A stretch of DNA of 64,000 bases from Phaenicophaeus curvirostris (GCF_032191515.1 NC_091431.1:43147754-43211753), one strand, 5' to 3'. Shown: positions 49,605 to 62,340, numbered from the stretch's first letter. Notes: generated by a model from the letters alone, not told the origin. Numbers and translations: made by a program.

Positions 49605-51295
49605 AATGAAATAGAGAATTTTGAGGTACTCAGCAATATTTTTGCCTCAGTTTTCACTGGCAATAACTCCTCTCACATGTCCAAGGCCCTGAATCTCAAG
49701 ACAGATCCATTGCAAGAGGTGATCAGGTTCATGACCACCTAGGGAAAATGAACATGCACAAGTCCATGGGATCTGACAAGATGCAGACCAGGTTATTGAG
49801 GAAACTGGCAGATAAAGCTGCTAAGCCACTCTTCGACATGTTTGGAAAGTCATGGTTGTCAGGCTAAGTACCCAGTGACAGGAAAAACCAGAAACTTCAT
49901 CCTTATTTTTATAATGGGTAAAAAGGAGGATTCTGAGAACAACCAACCAATCAGCCTTACTGCTGTACCCAGGGACATGATGGTACAGATTCTCTTAGAA
50001 GTTAAACTGAAGCACATGGAAGGTAAGGAGGTGATCAGAGACAGCTAATGTGTGTTCACAAAATGCAAATCATGCGTGACTAATCTTGTGACTGTCTACA
50101 ATGAAACAACTGCATCAGTGGACAAAGGAAGAGCCACCAACATAATCTAACTTCTGAAAGACTTCTGATATAGACCCTAAATTCTTACCTCTGAATCAGA
50201 GAGATAAGGATTGATGGATTGATTGTTATATAGTTAAGGAATTGGCTGATAGTGGCACCCCAAGAACACAGTAAATAGGTCAACTCCAACTGGCAATCAG
50301 CAATGACTAGTGTCCCAAGGGTCCCTACTGGGATTAATATTATTTAATATCTTCATTAAGGACATAGATGCTAGAATTGACCATCGAAAGCTCTGTGGGT
50401 GGCATTGTGTTAAGTAGTGCAGCTTATACACTTGAGGAAAGGGATGCCATCCAGGAGGACCTCCATAGGCTTGAGAAGTGAGCCCATGAGAACCTCATGT
50501 AGTTCAACAAGACCAAGCACAGGGTCTTGCTTCTGGCTGAGGCAATCCTTAATATCAGTACAGTGATGGGTGATGAATTAATTGAGAGCAGCCCTGCAGA
50601 GAAGAACTTGGGCATAATGATAAATGAAAAACTGGACATGAACCATCAGTGTGTGCTTGGAGCCCAAGCCCAATCGCATCCTGGACTGCATCGAAAGAAT
50701 TGTGCCAGCAGGTTGAGGTGGGCAATCCTCTGCCTCTACTCTGCTCTTGTGAGAACCCACCTGGTGTACTGCATTCAGTTCTGGGGTCCCCAATATAAGA
50801 GACACGGACCTGTTTGAGAGGGTCCAGAGGAGGCCATAAAAAATGATCAGAGGGCTGGAACACCTAACCTAGAGGAAAAGACTGTTAAATTTGTGTAGCT
50901 GGAGAGGAAAATCTGAAAGAGTTCAGCCTCGAGAAGAGAAGGTTATAGGGGAGACCTTATTGAAGCCTTTCACTCTATGAAGGAAGACTTATGAGAAAGA
51001 TAGAGAGTTTTTGCCAGGGCCTATAGTGACACAACAAGGCAAATAGTTTTAAACTGAAAGAAGGTAGATTTAGACTGGGTAGGAAGAACAAACCTTTTAT
51101 GATAAGGGTGGTGAGACACTTTAATTGGTTCCTCAGAGAAGTGGATGCCCTGTTACTGGAAGTGCTCAAAGTCAGATTGGATGGGGCTTTCAGTAACCTG
51201 GTCTGTTGAAAGGTGCCCCTTACAATGGCAGAGAAGTTGGCCTAGATGATCTCTATATGTCCCTTTGAACCCAAAGCATTGTATGATTCTTAAGA
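49605..51295 (+). mobile_element. old CR1 copy: linker, RT remnants and 3' end
   Basis: Plus-sense ORF2 similarity starts near NIFASVFTGNN (about 49638) and passes through diverged RT segments (GATCTGACAAGATGCAGACC; AATATTATTTAATATCTTCATTAAGG at 50335-50360). It ends in the C-terminal region (ESSPAEKNLGIMINEKLDMN, 50585 on) and a decayed tail at about 51283-51292. Many stops and indels make it an ancient insertion. Confidence 0.85.
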
Positions 51296-51834
51296 TTTTT
51301 AACACTTTTTGTGGCTTTAATCCAAAGAATTCTATGTTTCACATAGGAACACTGCCTTCATATATAACCATAAATAATTGCATTTTCAAGCTTTTTACTA
51401 TTTTATATGTCTTCTGAATTATTTTAATATCAACTATTTCAAACCCAATGTAATTGTGTGGTCCATCTTATGTAGTTACAGTAGATAAATTTTTCTCTAT
51501 GGGCAAGCACCCTGCAAATTCTAGTGAGGAATCATTAAATAGCTTCTGTATTTGGTTTAATGTATTTACTAAATAATCTATTTACTGATATTGAATTAAC
51601 ATTAATTTAGTATTGAGATGTATCTACTTAGACATTCTTTTTCTTTTCACCATCTACACTGGTTATTCCTGAAAATCATCTGGACTCACTTCCACTGTGG
51701 TTTTGGCCCATAACGTTATTCTGCTACCCTGTCTCTGTTGCAAAAAGGGGAAATGGGTTATTTACATTTCATACATAAAAATCAATACTATTTAGACAAA
51801 ACTTAGAACTCACTAAAAGAAAATGAAAATCCAT
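51296..51834. other. spacer, nothing certain
   Basis: AT-rich sequence between an old CR1 and the candidate signal exon. A GTGAGT donor-like site exists on the minus strand near 51690, but the frames around it do not fit the phases of the neighbouring candidate exons. Confidence 0.4.
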
Positions 51835-51916
51835 ACCAAGTGTTTCTGGTGTGTCCTCAAGGGAGTACAACTTGCTATTAAAACCAGCCACTATTAAAAA
51901 TCCAGCACACACCATC
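51835..51916 (-). CDS. candidate N-terminal (signal-like) exon upstream of the Cys-rich exon
   Basis: The minus strand has an ATG at 51915-51913 opening a 26-codon frame with a short hydrophobic stretch (VCAGFLIVAGF), then polar and acidic residues (SLEDTPETL). It ends at a donor-like CTTG/GTATGG in phase 1, which fits the phase-1 acceptor of the candidate exon at 47240. The hydrophobic core is short for a signal peptide, and the ATG lies immediately beside a CR1 3' end, so any original upstream part could be lost. Linkage of the two exons is inference. Confidence 0.18.
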
Positions 51917-51925
51917 TGCACATAG

Positions 51926-52395
51926 AATCACCAGGTTGGAAAAGACCCACCGGATCATCGAGTCCAACCATTCCTATCAAACACTAAACCATGCCCCTTA
52001 GCACCTTGTCCACCCGTGCCTTAAACACCTCCAGGGAAGGTGACTCAACCACCTCCCTGGGCAGCCTGTTCCAGTGCCAAATGACCCTTTCTGTGAAACT
52101 TTTTTCGTAATATTCAGCCTAAACCTACCCTGGAGGAGCTTGAGGCCATTTCCTCTTGTCCTGTCCCCTCTCACTTGGGAGAAGAGGCCAGCACCCTCCT
52201 GTCCACAAATTCCTTTCAGGTAGTTGTAGACAGCAATGAGGTCTCCCCTCAGTCTCCTCTTCTCCAGGTTAAACAACCCCAGCTCTCTCAGCCGTTCTCC
52301 AGCTCCCTCATCAACTTTGTTGCTTTTCTCTGGGCTTGCTCCAGAGCCTCATGCAGAGCAAAAATTGAGGCCTGCCGTTGCAGCACCTTATAGGT
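51926..52395 (-). mobile_element. CR1 3' fragment
   Basis: The plus strand begins TAGAATCACCAGGTTGG, the reverse complement of a CR1 3' end, and continues through antisense ORF2 C-terminus. A minus frame at 52276-51998 has FNLEKRRLRGDLIAVYNYLK and DRTRGNGLKLLQGRFRLN, shifted near its end. It is close in sequence to copies A and B at 37-40 kb. A T-rich run at about 52456-52490 follows at its 5' side. Confidence 0.92.
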
Positions 52396-52799
52396 GGCAG
52401 GCTTTTCATTTGACTGCTACATGTAAAGAAATCCTTCTTCCAAGATGAACTTCTTTCTTTTCTTTTTTTTTTTTTTAATATTTTTTTTCTAAATCCTGTG
52501 TGGCTCTTAGGAGATCTTGAAAATTATGACCTGAACACATCATTCTTATTATGTAATCACTTGGCAGGTTTTCAGAGAGAAAAAGTCAGATGCCTTCAAA
52601 GACTAACACATACCTTCGTGCTATTTGTTCTGGCACAGTCATGGTTTTCTGGAAGACTAAATTGATTTAAATCCTGTTTCATAATCATTCTGCTATATCA
52701 TGCTCACTACAGACAAACTAGACTACACCTCTCATGTGTACTACGTGTTCTCCCTTGTTAGTGAACAGTTGATCAAGTTGTACATTACCTCAGATCATG

Positions 52800-53640
52800 A
52801 TGTGACTCCCAACACTTTCTAGAAATCTTGACTGCTCGAAGCTCACTGCACTGCCCTACCTGCAGATGTCAGGGAGGTTACAGTCCCCTGTGAGAACTGG
52901 AATTTGCACTACAGAGCATTTCTCCTATGATTTGGAGAACGTTTGACCACTTTCTCACCATAGTCGGATGAACACAATCCATGGTGGCTCCCTTACTGGT
53001 ATGATCCCCTAATCTGGCCCTACGAGCTCTCACTCTGCCTCTTACATATCTTGGAGAGGAGCCCTTTGTATTCAAGCTCCTCCTTCGCAGTAAGGGCAGC
53101 CTCTTTCCTTATTCCATCTCTCTTGAAGATTTTTCACCTGTGCCTTGCTCAGTGTAGTTGTGCTAGCTGTCCTAGCAATTTCACTTTTTCAAACAAGATA
53201 CCAGTTTTGTGGCTGGAGTGAGTCCTGTGTAGCTAGTCCTGATCTTCTCTGGGGCTGCATATGTTTATAGACATGTACTTAAGGCTGATCTGTCCACTCT
53301 GTTCCGTCATTCCTTAGGTCTCTCTTGTTACCATTGCTCTGAACCCTTTGCTTTCCACACCTTTCTACTGTTTATCTCTTTACTTGACTGTGATTTGCAA
53401 ATCTCATTCTTCCATTTTCCTGGCTTAGAGATCTTCTGACCATGCTGACCAGCCTCTTGACAAAAGTGCTCTTGCCCAACATTGCCGGAGCTATTCCCTT
53501 CTCAACCCAGGAGTCTTTGATCCTCATAGGTTTTGTGATCATAAAAGCCAAAACCTTGATCTTGAAAGCAGCTTGACGTCAACTGGTGATGACACCAGTT
53601 GTTGAAATGATCCTTTCCCTTCATATGCTATCAGGGCACT
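52800..53640 (-). mobile_element. probable old CR1 endonuclease-region fragment
   Basis: Shares layout and weak similarity with the fragment at 33600-34460 (for example CCTGCAGATGTCAGGGAGG here against CCAGTAGATGTCAGGAGG there). No open frame is left. Assignment rests on that comparison and is tentative; the right-hand end is uncertain. Confidence 0.4.
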
Positions 53641-56145
53641 GAACTTAATAGCAACAAAATCTTAACATGGAGATGCATCACATCTAGCTGAGCTCAAAAC
53701 ATGCAACAGGACCAAGAAGGGTGTATGTGATACTTTCAGGAGTCTTTCTCTAGCTGGGGGAAAAAAAATAAATCTCTCATCTGCTGGCCTGAACTGCTAT
53801 CTATGGAGTTTTGCTCCATTATGAAGCCCTGGGTCTTGGATGGTTCTGATACTATTAATGATTTTCCTGAGTCAGCGATTAGAGATTTGTGTTGGCTGAC
53901 AATAAGACAAATAAACTCTCTACCTCTAGATTGTTTCTCCTGTGACCGATGGTGGAAGACATCCATTCATAAGCGTAACTAATGCTGAGAATGTTATAGG
54001 AATGATTCTGTGAGGCATGAGAATTATTGTCTGCTTTTGAGAAGCTGAAATATTTGAAAAGTTTTTTACCCTATAAAGCCATTACTTTCTCAATTCAGGT
54101 CTCTTTGTCTCTCTTTCTGATCAAAAATAACTTCAGTCAGGAAACCTTCCTGTCAAAAACCCTCTGGAATTGATATGTCTTCTTGAAATATTTCCACATC
54201 AGCAAGACAATAATTTTCCAACAAAAAAAAATATCTGCTATCAAAAGTATTCCAAATAAGAAGTAGCCATGGACACATATTTCTGAAGAACAGGCCCACA
54301 GGGCTACATGTAGGGGAGCATGGGTTAAAGCAAAAAGAAGTGATTGGTCTTAATTGACACTTATTATATAAAAAATGCCATATTGAAGGCAATCATGCTG
54401 AAGAAATATAGCTCTACTTTGTTTAAAAGATTATTCTTGCCAACTTAGAGAATTTTAGTGAGATTGAGTTGTTACAAAGATAAAAGAAAGGATGAAAGTA
54501 AGGAAGGAAGGGAGGAATGAGAGAAGGAAAGAAAAAAATGTTCTGCAAACTGTTGATAAACAATGAAAAGAGATAAGAACTTTGGGAAAGGAAGCTGGAA
54601 CTGGTGAACAGCAGGGAAAGGTCTCTGCTGATGGCATTAGCAACCCAGTTTTGCTGAGTAACCGATCAAGTGACACAAAGTAATACAGTATCACTCTGTG
54701 AAAATATATCATGAGTTGCTATGTGAATAAAGGGCATACTGTGTTTGTTTCATACCATATGGAAGTCATCAGCTAAAGATATTAAAGTCCTACTTTTATA
54801 CAAACTGTAATTCAATAAATGATAATAGTTCACACAGTAATGATATTCTGCAATGGAAAATAAGTGCAATTGTGTAGAAAGTTAAAAGGAAAGCCAAATA
54901 GCCTTCATCACTTTGTCTACCATGGAAAAGCTTAAAATTTGATGACATGTGACGACATCATAAGAGAGGGATGACACATAAAAGAGTTTTTGACTTTTTT
55001 ATATAATAAATGAATTTAATATCATGAAAAAATATCTTACATTGCTACCAAATGTAGACCTAAATATGAGCATAATTTATCTAGTTATTTCTACTCTTAA
55101 CAGAAAAATTCGGGGAAAAAATCATAGGTTGTTAATAAGTTTTAACAGAGAAAGTCTAATTTGAAAGTATTTGATTTTTTTTTGGTCAATCCTTGACAAG
55201 TAAGTTAAAAAATAAGCAAAAGCTTGGATTATGTGTATACCTTCTTGTTCTTACATGAAAAGTTATAGGTGAGATCATTGTTGAGAGGTGTTGGGAAAAA
55301 ATGTGAAATGTTATTCCATCACAGTATGGATTAGTACTGCTAAGTTTAACACTAGTTTTGCTTTTTTGTCCTTTTTCCTGTGCTGCTCATTCATAGAAAT
55401 TAATCACCTCTTGATCTAATCAAGTGTGAGTTTGCACACAGGATTTATTGTCTGTGGCAGCTGCTATACTACAGGAAAGCAGAAAGGGGAGAAAAGAAAG
55501 GAAAGGAAGAAGGGAAGCAGGAGAAGGGAAAAAGGAGAAAAGAAGGAGAGGGAGGAAAGGAGAGAGGGAGGGAAGGATATAGGAAGGAAGGAAATCCTCT
55601 TTTTAACTTTTCAATTAATATATTTTTCTAAGACCATACACTGCAAATGCTGTTTCAGTATATTGAGCAGTGCATAGTATTTGTATGTTGATTTTCTTTC
55701 TTTTTTTTTTTTTTTTGATAACAATACTCCTTTTCTCTTTTGAGTGAGTGTGCATTGTGTGCAAAGAAGTCTACAAGGGAGACTAAGCTCCTTAGCGCTT
55801 TGCAAGTTTATAAGAGATTTGCTCTTTGAATTGTTACTTTGTTTTCTGGTATCTATAGGTTGGAAGAATGCAGGAGAAATAATCTTCAAATATAATCATT
55901 AAATATTCTCATTTGGTAGTTCCTTTTAATTTTCCTTTTCAAGAGAATACCAAAGACTACGCAATTCTGCTCGACTGAACATAGGTGATTTGGGATTCAG
56001 TGCTTAGGAAGGGAATGGGGTTAGGCATGTATATCCAAGTCATCATCTGGATTGGAAATAAAAAGCAGAAAAATCTGTGTAATAACAAATTATGTACTGA
56101 GCTCCTTCCATATTTCTGTAGTCTTTCAAGACATTCACAGACCTG
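53641..56145. other. spacer with purine-rich tracts, no gene
   Basis: A GA-rich stretch lies at about 54482-54538 and a long homopurine tract at 55473-55594; a T run lies at about 55699-55716. Translated Lys/Glu/Arg frames in these tracts are composition artefacts. Confidence 0.6.
55473..55594. repeat. 122-nt near-homopurine tract
   Basis: Only four pyrimidines in 122 nt (55480, 55518, 55578, 55580); the longest unbroken purine run is 59 nt (55519-55577). Built of irregular GGAA/GAAA units. Confidence 0.95.
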
Positions 56146-56149
56146 CAGG

Positions 56150-56560
56150 TCACAGTGACGAGTACAAGGAGAGAGTAACTTCCTTGGACCTGCTGGTCAC
56201 GCCGTTTCTGATACAAGCCAAGATGCCATTGGCCTTCTTGGCCACCTGGGCACACTGCTGGCTCATGTTCAGTCAGCTGTCAACCAACACCCCCAAGTCC
56301 TTCTCTTCCAGGCAGCTTTGTAGTCATTCTTCCCCTAGTCTGTAGCACTGCACAGGGTTGTTGTGCCCCAAGTGCAGGACCCGGCCTTTGGCCTTGTTAA
56401 ACCTCATGCCATTGGTCTCAGCCCAGCGGTCCAGCCTGTTCAGATCCCTTTGCAGCTTCCCTACCCTCCAGCAGATCAACACTTCCACCCAGCTTAGTGT
56501 AATCTGCAAACTTGCTAAGGGTGCACTCAATGCTTTCATCCAGGTCATTGATAAAGATAT
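56150..56560 (-). mobile_element. CR1 RT-region fragment lacking its 3' end
   Basis: Antisense of the ORF2 section from the RT core side (TKLSGVEVLICWRV-type remnants; LNRLDRWAETNGMRFNKAKG; LHLGHNNPVQCYRLGEE) to the LVTPFLIQAK antisense region. Similarity stops at about 56150 without the last roughly 450 bp and tail found in the other copies, so it suffered a later deletion or rearrangement at that side. Confidence 0.88.
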
Positions 56561-57179
56561 GAAATGTGGTATAGGAAGAGATCACAAGCTGATGAGAGCA
56601 GTGTGTGATCTCTTGAGGCCAGGAGAGAGAGTCAAGTCAATAGTGACACGTTTCTGTAGAGGAAGAAGCCTTCTTCATACCACTGCAGGAATTCTTTGTG
56701 TTACAAATCCTGGTTCTCACTGGGGACTGCCAGTCCCCAAGCAGTGATCACATTACCCAGCTAACTTCCTAGTTTAAATATGGAGCGTGATGCTATATGG
56801 CATGGAATATCCCTTTGACCAGTTTGGGTCAACAGTCCTATCTATACTCCCTCCCAGTTCCTTGTGCACCTCTCTGCTGGCAGAGCAGTGGAAGATGAAA
56901 AGTTGTTGACTTATAAGTGCTGCTTAGAAACAAGCAAAACCATCAGCGTGTTTTTTAACTTAATTTCATACTAAATCCAAAATATAGCACTATATCAGCT
57001 ACCAGGAAGAAAATTAACTTTATCCCAGCTGAAACCAAGACAGTATAAGCAGTCAAGATTTCTGGAAGAGGGCACAGATACATTGATACAGGTACAGGAT
57101 GTGATAATCAGGGCTGACACATGGTTGGATATGCTGCAAGCTGATAAAGGAGAACTCGTTATTGAAGTAGCAATGGTTG
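56561..57179. other. spacer, nothing recognised
   Basis: No gene or clear repeat seen between two CR1 fragments. Confidence 0.45.
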
Positions 57180-58210
57180 GGTTGCATTGGCTGTAGTGAT
57201 CATGATACAGCTGAGTTCAAAGGGAAAAAGGAGATGAACAGCAGAGACCAAGCGCTTCAAATGATAACACTTAAACTTATTCAGTACCTTGTATAGGAGA
57301 CAGCATTGAAGGAGAAAGAAAACCTAACAATTCTTAAGAACAGCATCCATGAATTGCAAGAACAGTTCCTTGCAGTGGAAAAAGGGATAGGCACAGCAAG
57401 AAATCAACATGGAGAAACAGGAAACTCATGATGGCTCTGAAAGAAAAGAAACATGTATAGAAGATGGAAACAGGGACTGGCTGCGAAGAAGGAATATGGA
57501 AGAAACACTTCAGGGACACTTCAGGGATGCTGTTTGGAACACTGAGGCTCCACTAAATTCCAACCTTTCAAGAGACACAAAGGGCAACAAGAAAAAAATG
57601 TAATGTTATATTAGTGTTAAAATTTTGAACATGGATATTGTGGTCCCTATACTAGATGCTGATAAGTTTTTGTGACTTGTTTGCCTTGGTCTTCAACGAC
57701 AAGGCCTTTCAGCATTTTGTGTCTACTGAAAAGATTCCAGGAAGAAATGGATGAATAGTGGAAAATGTTCAAGTTAAGGGCTACTTTAGAGAACTGGATA
57801 AGCATATGGGGCCAGATGAGCTGCAAGTGAGGGTGCTGGTAGAGCCAGCTGATGTCAGAAGAAGCTGATGTATGGAACCTCATACAAATCATGAGAAGTA
57901 CCCAACAAATGGATGATGTTGCTTCTAATTTCAAAAACAGGGCAAAACTGGGGATGTAGTTGCCCCTATTTGGTCACAGGGAAGGTCACAGAGCAAGTCT
58001 TCTTGATGGTCATTTCAGGGCATATGAAGAAAAAAAAGTCTTAATCATTAGTCAGCATTAACTCACAAAGGTCTGGATGGAAGAAAATTGATTGAATGTT
58101 TGAGCTTAGAGGCTAGTAGTTTACAGGATACACCGTATAATGGTACTGGTGATACGTGGGGTACTACATGGCCTGGATATGTCCTATTTAATAACATATC
58201 AATGACAGTA
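57180..58210 (+). mobile_element. very old CR1 fragment (endonuclease end, linker, early RT)
   Basis: Diverged plus-sense similarity: GCTGTAGTGATCATGATACAG (end of endonuclease), a linker with GATGGAAACAGGGACTGGC, GGATAAGCATATGGGGCCAG (RT start, compare MGPD in copy B), and CTATTTAATAACATATCAATG (FN-I-IND region near 58190). No long frame survives. Confidence 0.6.
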
Positions 58211-59384
58211 AACAGCCACAGTTTACTTTTCAGTTGGAAAGATCTGGTTTACTGCACACTATCTCATCAAACTATAAAATCCTGTCTAGGACAGAATAGC
58301 TGTGTATTCCTTCTTCAAACAAGCACAGCAGTTCTAGTTAGTAAGTATCCAATAAACTTTGGAGATGATCAAACACTTTCTCAGAGCTAGCAAGCTGTAA
58401 AATGTGATTCAGTTTGCTGAAAAAGTCAATGCTGTATTTCCAAGTTAAAATCTGCAAATTCCTGTATATCATTATTCTAAACTGCTCAATAAATATTCCC
58501 TAGTAAAATAATATCTTGTGGGTATCTGAATTGAAAGCCAGATAATAAAAGAAAATGCTGTAGTATGAAAATCAAATGTAATTTGGCATAACACTGTTTA
58601 TAACATCTATTTCTTTAATTATTGTGGTAAAGATGAGCTTGTCTGTTGTAAAATACATCATGGTTTCACACAAGTAAGAAATCACACAGATGGTAAAAAT
58701 TCTATGAAGTAAACATCCATGGTACACAAATTTCTATCCCAATTACAAATAATACTTTGTATTTCTGTAACATATTTTTGGTACAAGTCTTAAAGAAAAT
58801 TTATAGATGGGAGCTAATAAACCATCTTAACATCTCCATGAAGAAAAGAATGAATCTTAGATGGCTATGTACCAACAGAGTGCAAAATAATTCCAGATAA
58901 GTTATTCTATACTGTACAGCTTTCAAGATGGGTGATGTACAGTAGTGTTACAAAGTGACAGTTTTGGTTTGTTTTAACATCAATTACACATTTTTGTAAA
59001 AAGCAGATGTATTTTATTCTAAACTATGTAATGCTTAGCCCTTTTGGTTATCTGTCTTGAGGGAACAGACACATTTTTCTTGGACTTCTTGTCTTTCAAT
59101 GACATTCAATTTAGTCTTCTATGGAGTTCTGAGGGCAGTAAGCCATATTCACTCATATGTCATGTGAATGTTATGACATTAGATATCTAAAGTGAATTTT
59201 ATATGTCATCATATATTTGGCCTATTGAAATTCATACCCAGGCTGAGTTCTCCTCACTCTATTCCTTTGTCTACCTGCTCTATCATATTTGGTCCTTTAG
59301 CCTGTATGTTTGGAACATAAGTTAAATTCCATGTGTGCATTTAAAATATAAATTTTATATATAAGCTTACTAGAGTTTTATTAC
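58211..59384. other. AT-rich spacer, no gene
   Basis: No coding exon, RNA gene or transposon recognised. Confidence 0.5.
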
Positions 59385-59872
59385 TACTGAGCAGTGCTTA
59401 CACAGCGTCGAGGCCTTTTCTGCACTTCAAACTGCCCTGAAGGTGCACCTCAAAGTGCACAAAAAGATGAGAGAGGAAACAGCTGGGACGCCTGACCCCA
59501 ACTGACCAAAGAGATATTACATACCATATGATGCTATGCTTTGCAATAAAACTGAGGAGAATGTTGGTGAGGGACTGCTTGATCAGCTGGGATTGGTTGA
59601 GTTGGCAGTGCACAATTGTTTTCATTTGCACCACTTGTCTTTCTTGAGTTTTATTTTTCTCTTTCTCTTTGTAATTTTTTTTCTCTTTTCATCACTTTTT
59701 AAAGATTATTAATATTATTTCTTTTTTTTGTGACTGAACTGCTGTTATCTCAACCTATGAGTTTGTTTCTCATGTTCACCCTTTCATTCCTCCCTCATCC
59801 CACCAGTAGAGGGGGAAGCGATTGAATGGCTATGTTGTGCTTAGTTGCCAGCCAGGGTTAAACCACTGTTCT
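59385..59872 (+). mobile_element. retroviral LTR fragment
   Basis: Resembles the 3' part of an avian endogenous retrovirus LTR: GACCCCAACTGACCAAAGAG, an AATAAA-type signal at 59548-59553, and the end GTGCTTAGTTGCCAGCCAGG, GGTTAAACCAC. The upstream part of the LTR is missing or unrecognisable. A primer-binding-like site and pol remnants follow in the same direction. Identified by remembered resemblance; no search was run. Confidence 0.6.
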
Positions 59873-59875
59873 TTT

Positions 59876-59893
59876 TAGTGCCAAATACGGAGC
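59876..59893 (+). other. decayed primer-binding-site-like sequence
   Basis: TAGTGCCAAATACGGAGC follows the LTR end by a few bases, where a retroviral primer binding site belongs. It resembles a Lys-tRNA type site after CpG decay. Tentative. Confidence 0.3.
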
Positions 59894-60239
59894 ACAAAGG
59901 GTTTGAGTTAATAACAGACATCACCAGAGGAAATTAGAAGGGATTTATATCTGTTAACAGTTGCTGGTCATGATACTGATTCATCTGTTCTCAATATTGG
60001 TTTATCTGATCTGCGTCATGCTCTGTTTTTGCTGTATGTGTTAAAAATTGGTGTGTCTTCTGCAATTTGCTGTTATCTGTAGAGCTTACTGATATTTCTC
60101 CTGAGAGATTTATTATTAAAATGCTAGCATTGAGCATAATCTTATCTTGTGGCTCTTCACTGAAGCCACTGCTGTACTTCAAGAAGCATCTCACAGAGAC
60201 AATTAACAATTATACTGCTACCTCTGAGAGAGTGTTTTG

Positions 60240-62340
60240 TCTGTGGAGGAAATACAGAATGGCATCTTCACCACCTTCTGTGATGTTTTATCCCTCAGTA
60301 CAATAGCTTTTCAGCATCTTGACCATTACTAGGTAGTCAAAATTCTTCTATTGTTATCTCTTAGGAATATTTGTTTCCAAAGTTAATAAGCCATTTAGTA
60401 ATACCGTCCAGGCCCCATGGCAGAGTGGTTATGAGTCACAAAAGACATGAGAATATGGGCAAGTATCTAGCAAGCTTCTCCTCTCCAATGGTCTGGAACT
60501 TCGCTCCTGAGCTAGTGCAGGATCCTGACAAAGTGATAGCATGTTTGAAAAATAGATGCTTTGGCTGTTTCAACTGAGGCACTATGCTGGGGCCTGGACA
60601 GCACCTACCATAACCTTGGAAGTGATTAAGGACTGACTAGGAGGTTGAAACTTTGGAGTATCACCAGAGGAGGTGACACATTCTGAAGAGCCCCCACTGC
60701 ATAATAAATTACCAAAAAATTAAAAGCAATATTATTTTTTTTACACATGGATCCAATCATACAATGGGAAAATATTGAAGGTAGAAAGCTGCTATATGGC
60801 ATCCTACATGACAAGTTACAGAAACTGCCAAAGGGACAAGGTGAATCAAGTCAATTTGAAGAAGTGAAAGCCATTCTGCTGGGTTTAGATATTACTGAAC
60901 AAGAAAAATGGTCAGTACTTTGTCTCTATACTGATTCATGGCTAGTGGTAAATGTTCTATGAAGATGACCATAACAATGGAATCAGAGTAACTGGCAGGA
61001 CAGAAGTGAACCCATCTGGGGTGCCCTATTGTGGAAAGGCATTGATGCCTGTGTGGAGAATCTGGTTGTTAAAGTATATCATGTGGATGCTCATGTATCT
61101 AAGAGTGGAGCCACTGAAGGACATTGAGCCAACACGTAGTTGGAGCAGGCTGCTAAGATTGAAGTGCCTCAGGTGGATTTGGACTGGCAACATAAGGGTG
61201 AGCTACTTACAGCTCAGTGGAACCATGATGTATCAGGACATCTATGAAAGGATGCAGAATACAACATGCTCATGGTCAAGGGGTGGATCAAACAAGCCCA
61301 TACTTTTTGATATAGAAGATGACGGCTGAAATATCAGTATAAGGAAGCCTGGCAGATTGGTTATAACACAATAACACAAACCTGTAATGGCAAGAACGAT
61401 GCGTTTACTATGTTGGAAGTGACTATTGAATGATTCTGAATATACCCTGTGACCCATGCTGCTGTCTGGAATAATGTTCTGGGCTTTCAAAAGCCAGTTT
61501 TATGGTGACACGGCACCCCTGAAAGAACTGAATCAGATAACACCATTCATTTCCTGAACAACCTCATAAACACCTAGGCCAAGCACCATGGCATTGACTG
61601 AATGTATCACAACTCTTATCATGCATCAGCCTCTGGTAATATTGAACAGTATAATGAATTGTAAAATACTACACTGAGAGCAAGGGATGCAGGGACGTTC
61701 AAGCATTGGGGAACAAATGTAGCAGAAGCTACTCAGCTAGTTAACACTAGAGGACTTGATAGTCAACATGGACCTGCTCAATCAAAACACTTGCATACTG
61801 TGGAAAGAAATAAGATCACTGTAGAACCTATAAGAACTGTCTGGGAAAAAGTCTGCATTATTTTTCCTCAGGAAAGGGCATTTCTATTTGTGGGATATTT
61901 TTTTTGCCCAAGGACTTTAGCGCTATTCGTGGATAATCCATAAATATGGGAAAGCCTAATGTATACTTTAGGTTGATTTAATCCTTGGTGAAAATAATCC
62001 ATTATTTGAGTTGTACAGTGGCAGTGTTACATGATGCTGTATTTCAGCACTTCTGTGGCTGCCATGTATGAGCCTTACAAACTGGACACAAGAGGAAGAA
62101 TTCATTGCAATGTTAAAATATCTGGCCTGGTTCAAAGGGAACAGAGTTGGAAAATTTTATGGGCATACCTTTGACTTGTTATAAGCCATGATTTTAATTG
62201 CATGTTATAGGAAGTACTGCAGCAGAAATCACCTGAAACAATGAAGGATGAACATCACAAGAAACAGTGAAAGAGCAGCAGTGACCTGATCTCGCTAGTT
62301 TTGGTGCCAAGTAACTGCATGCAACACACCGCCTGTTCTG
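60240..62340 (+). pseudogene. endogenous retrovirus pol remnant (RNase H to integrase)
   Basis: A plus frame at 60747-60962 shows RNase H-like features (SSQFEEVKAILLG and LYTDSWLVVNVL), ended by TGA. After a break the same frame gives VDAHVSKSG near 61083. Diverged integrase-like sequence follows to about 61750, with stops and shifts throughout. Gag, protease, the RT core and env were not recognised, and no second LTR is visible before the CR1 at 62.5 kb. It is an old, internally deleted and non-functional copy; the ERVL-like class is inference. Outer limits are approximate. Confidence 0.6.

Noticed and set aside
51650..51745. Possible middle exon (acceptor TTGCAACAG, donor GTGAGT) between the two Cys-rich gene candidates
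   Set aside because: The only open frame has phases that do not fit either neighbouring candidate exon.
55426..55677. Lys/Glu-rich plus-strand frame
   Set aside because: Direct translation of the homopurine tract.
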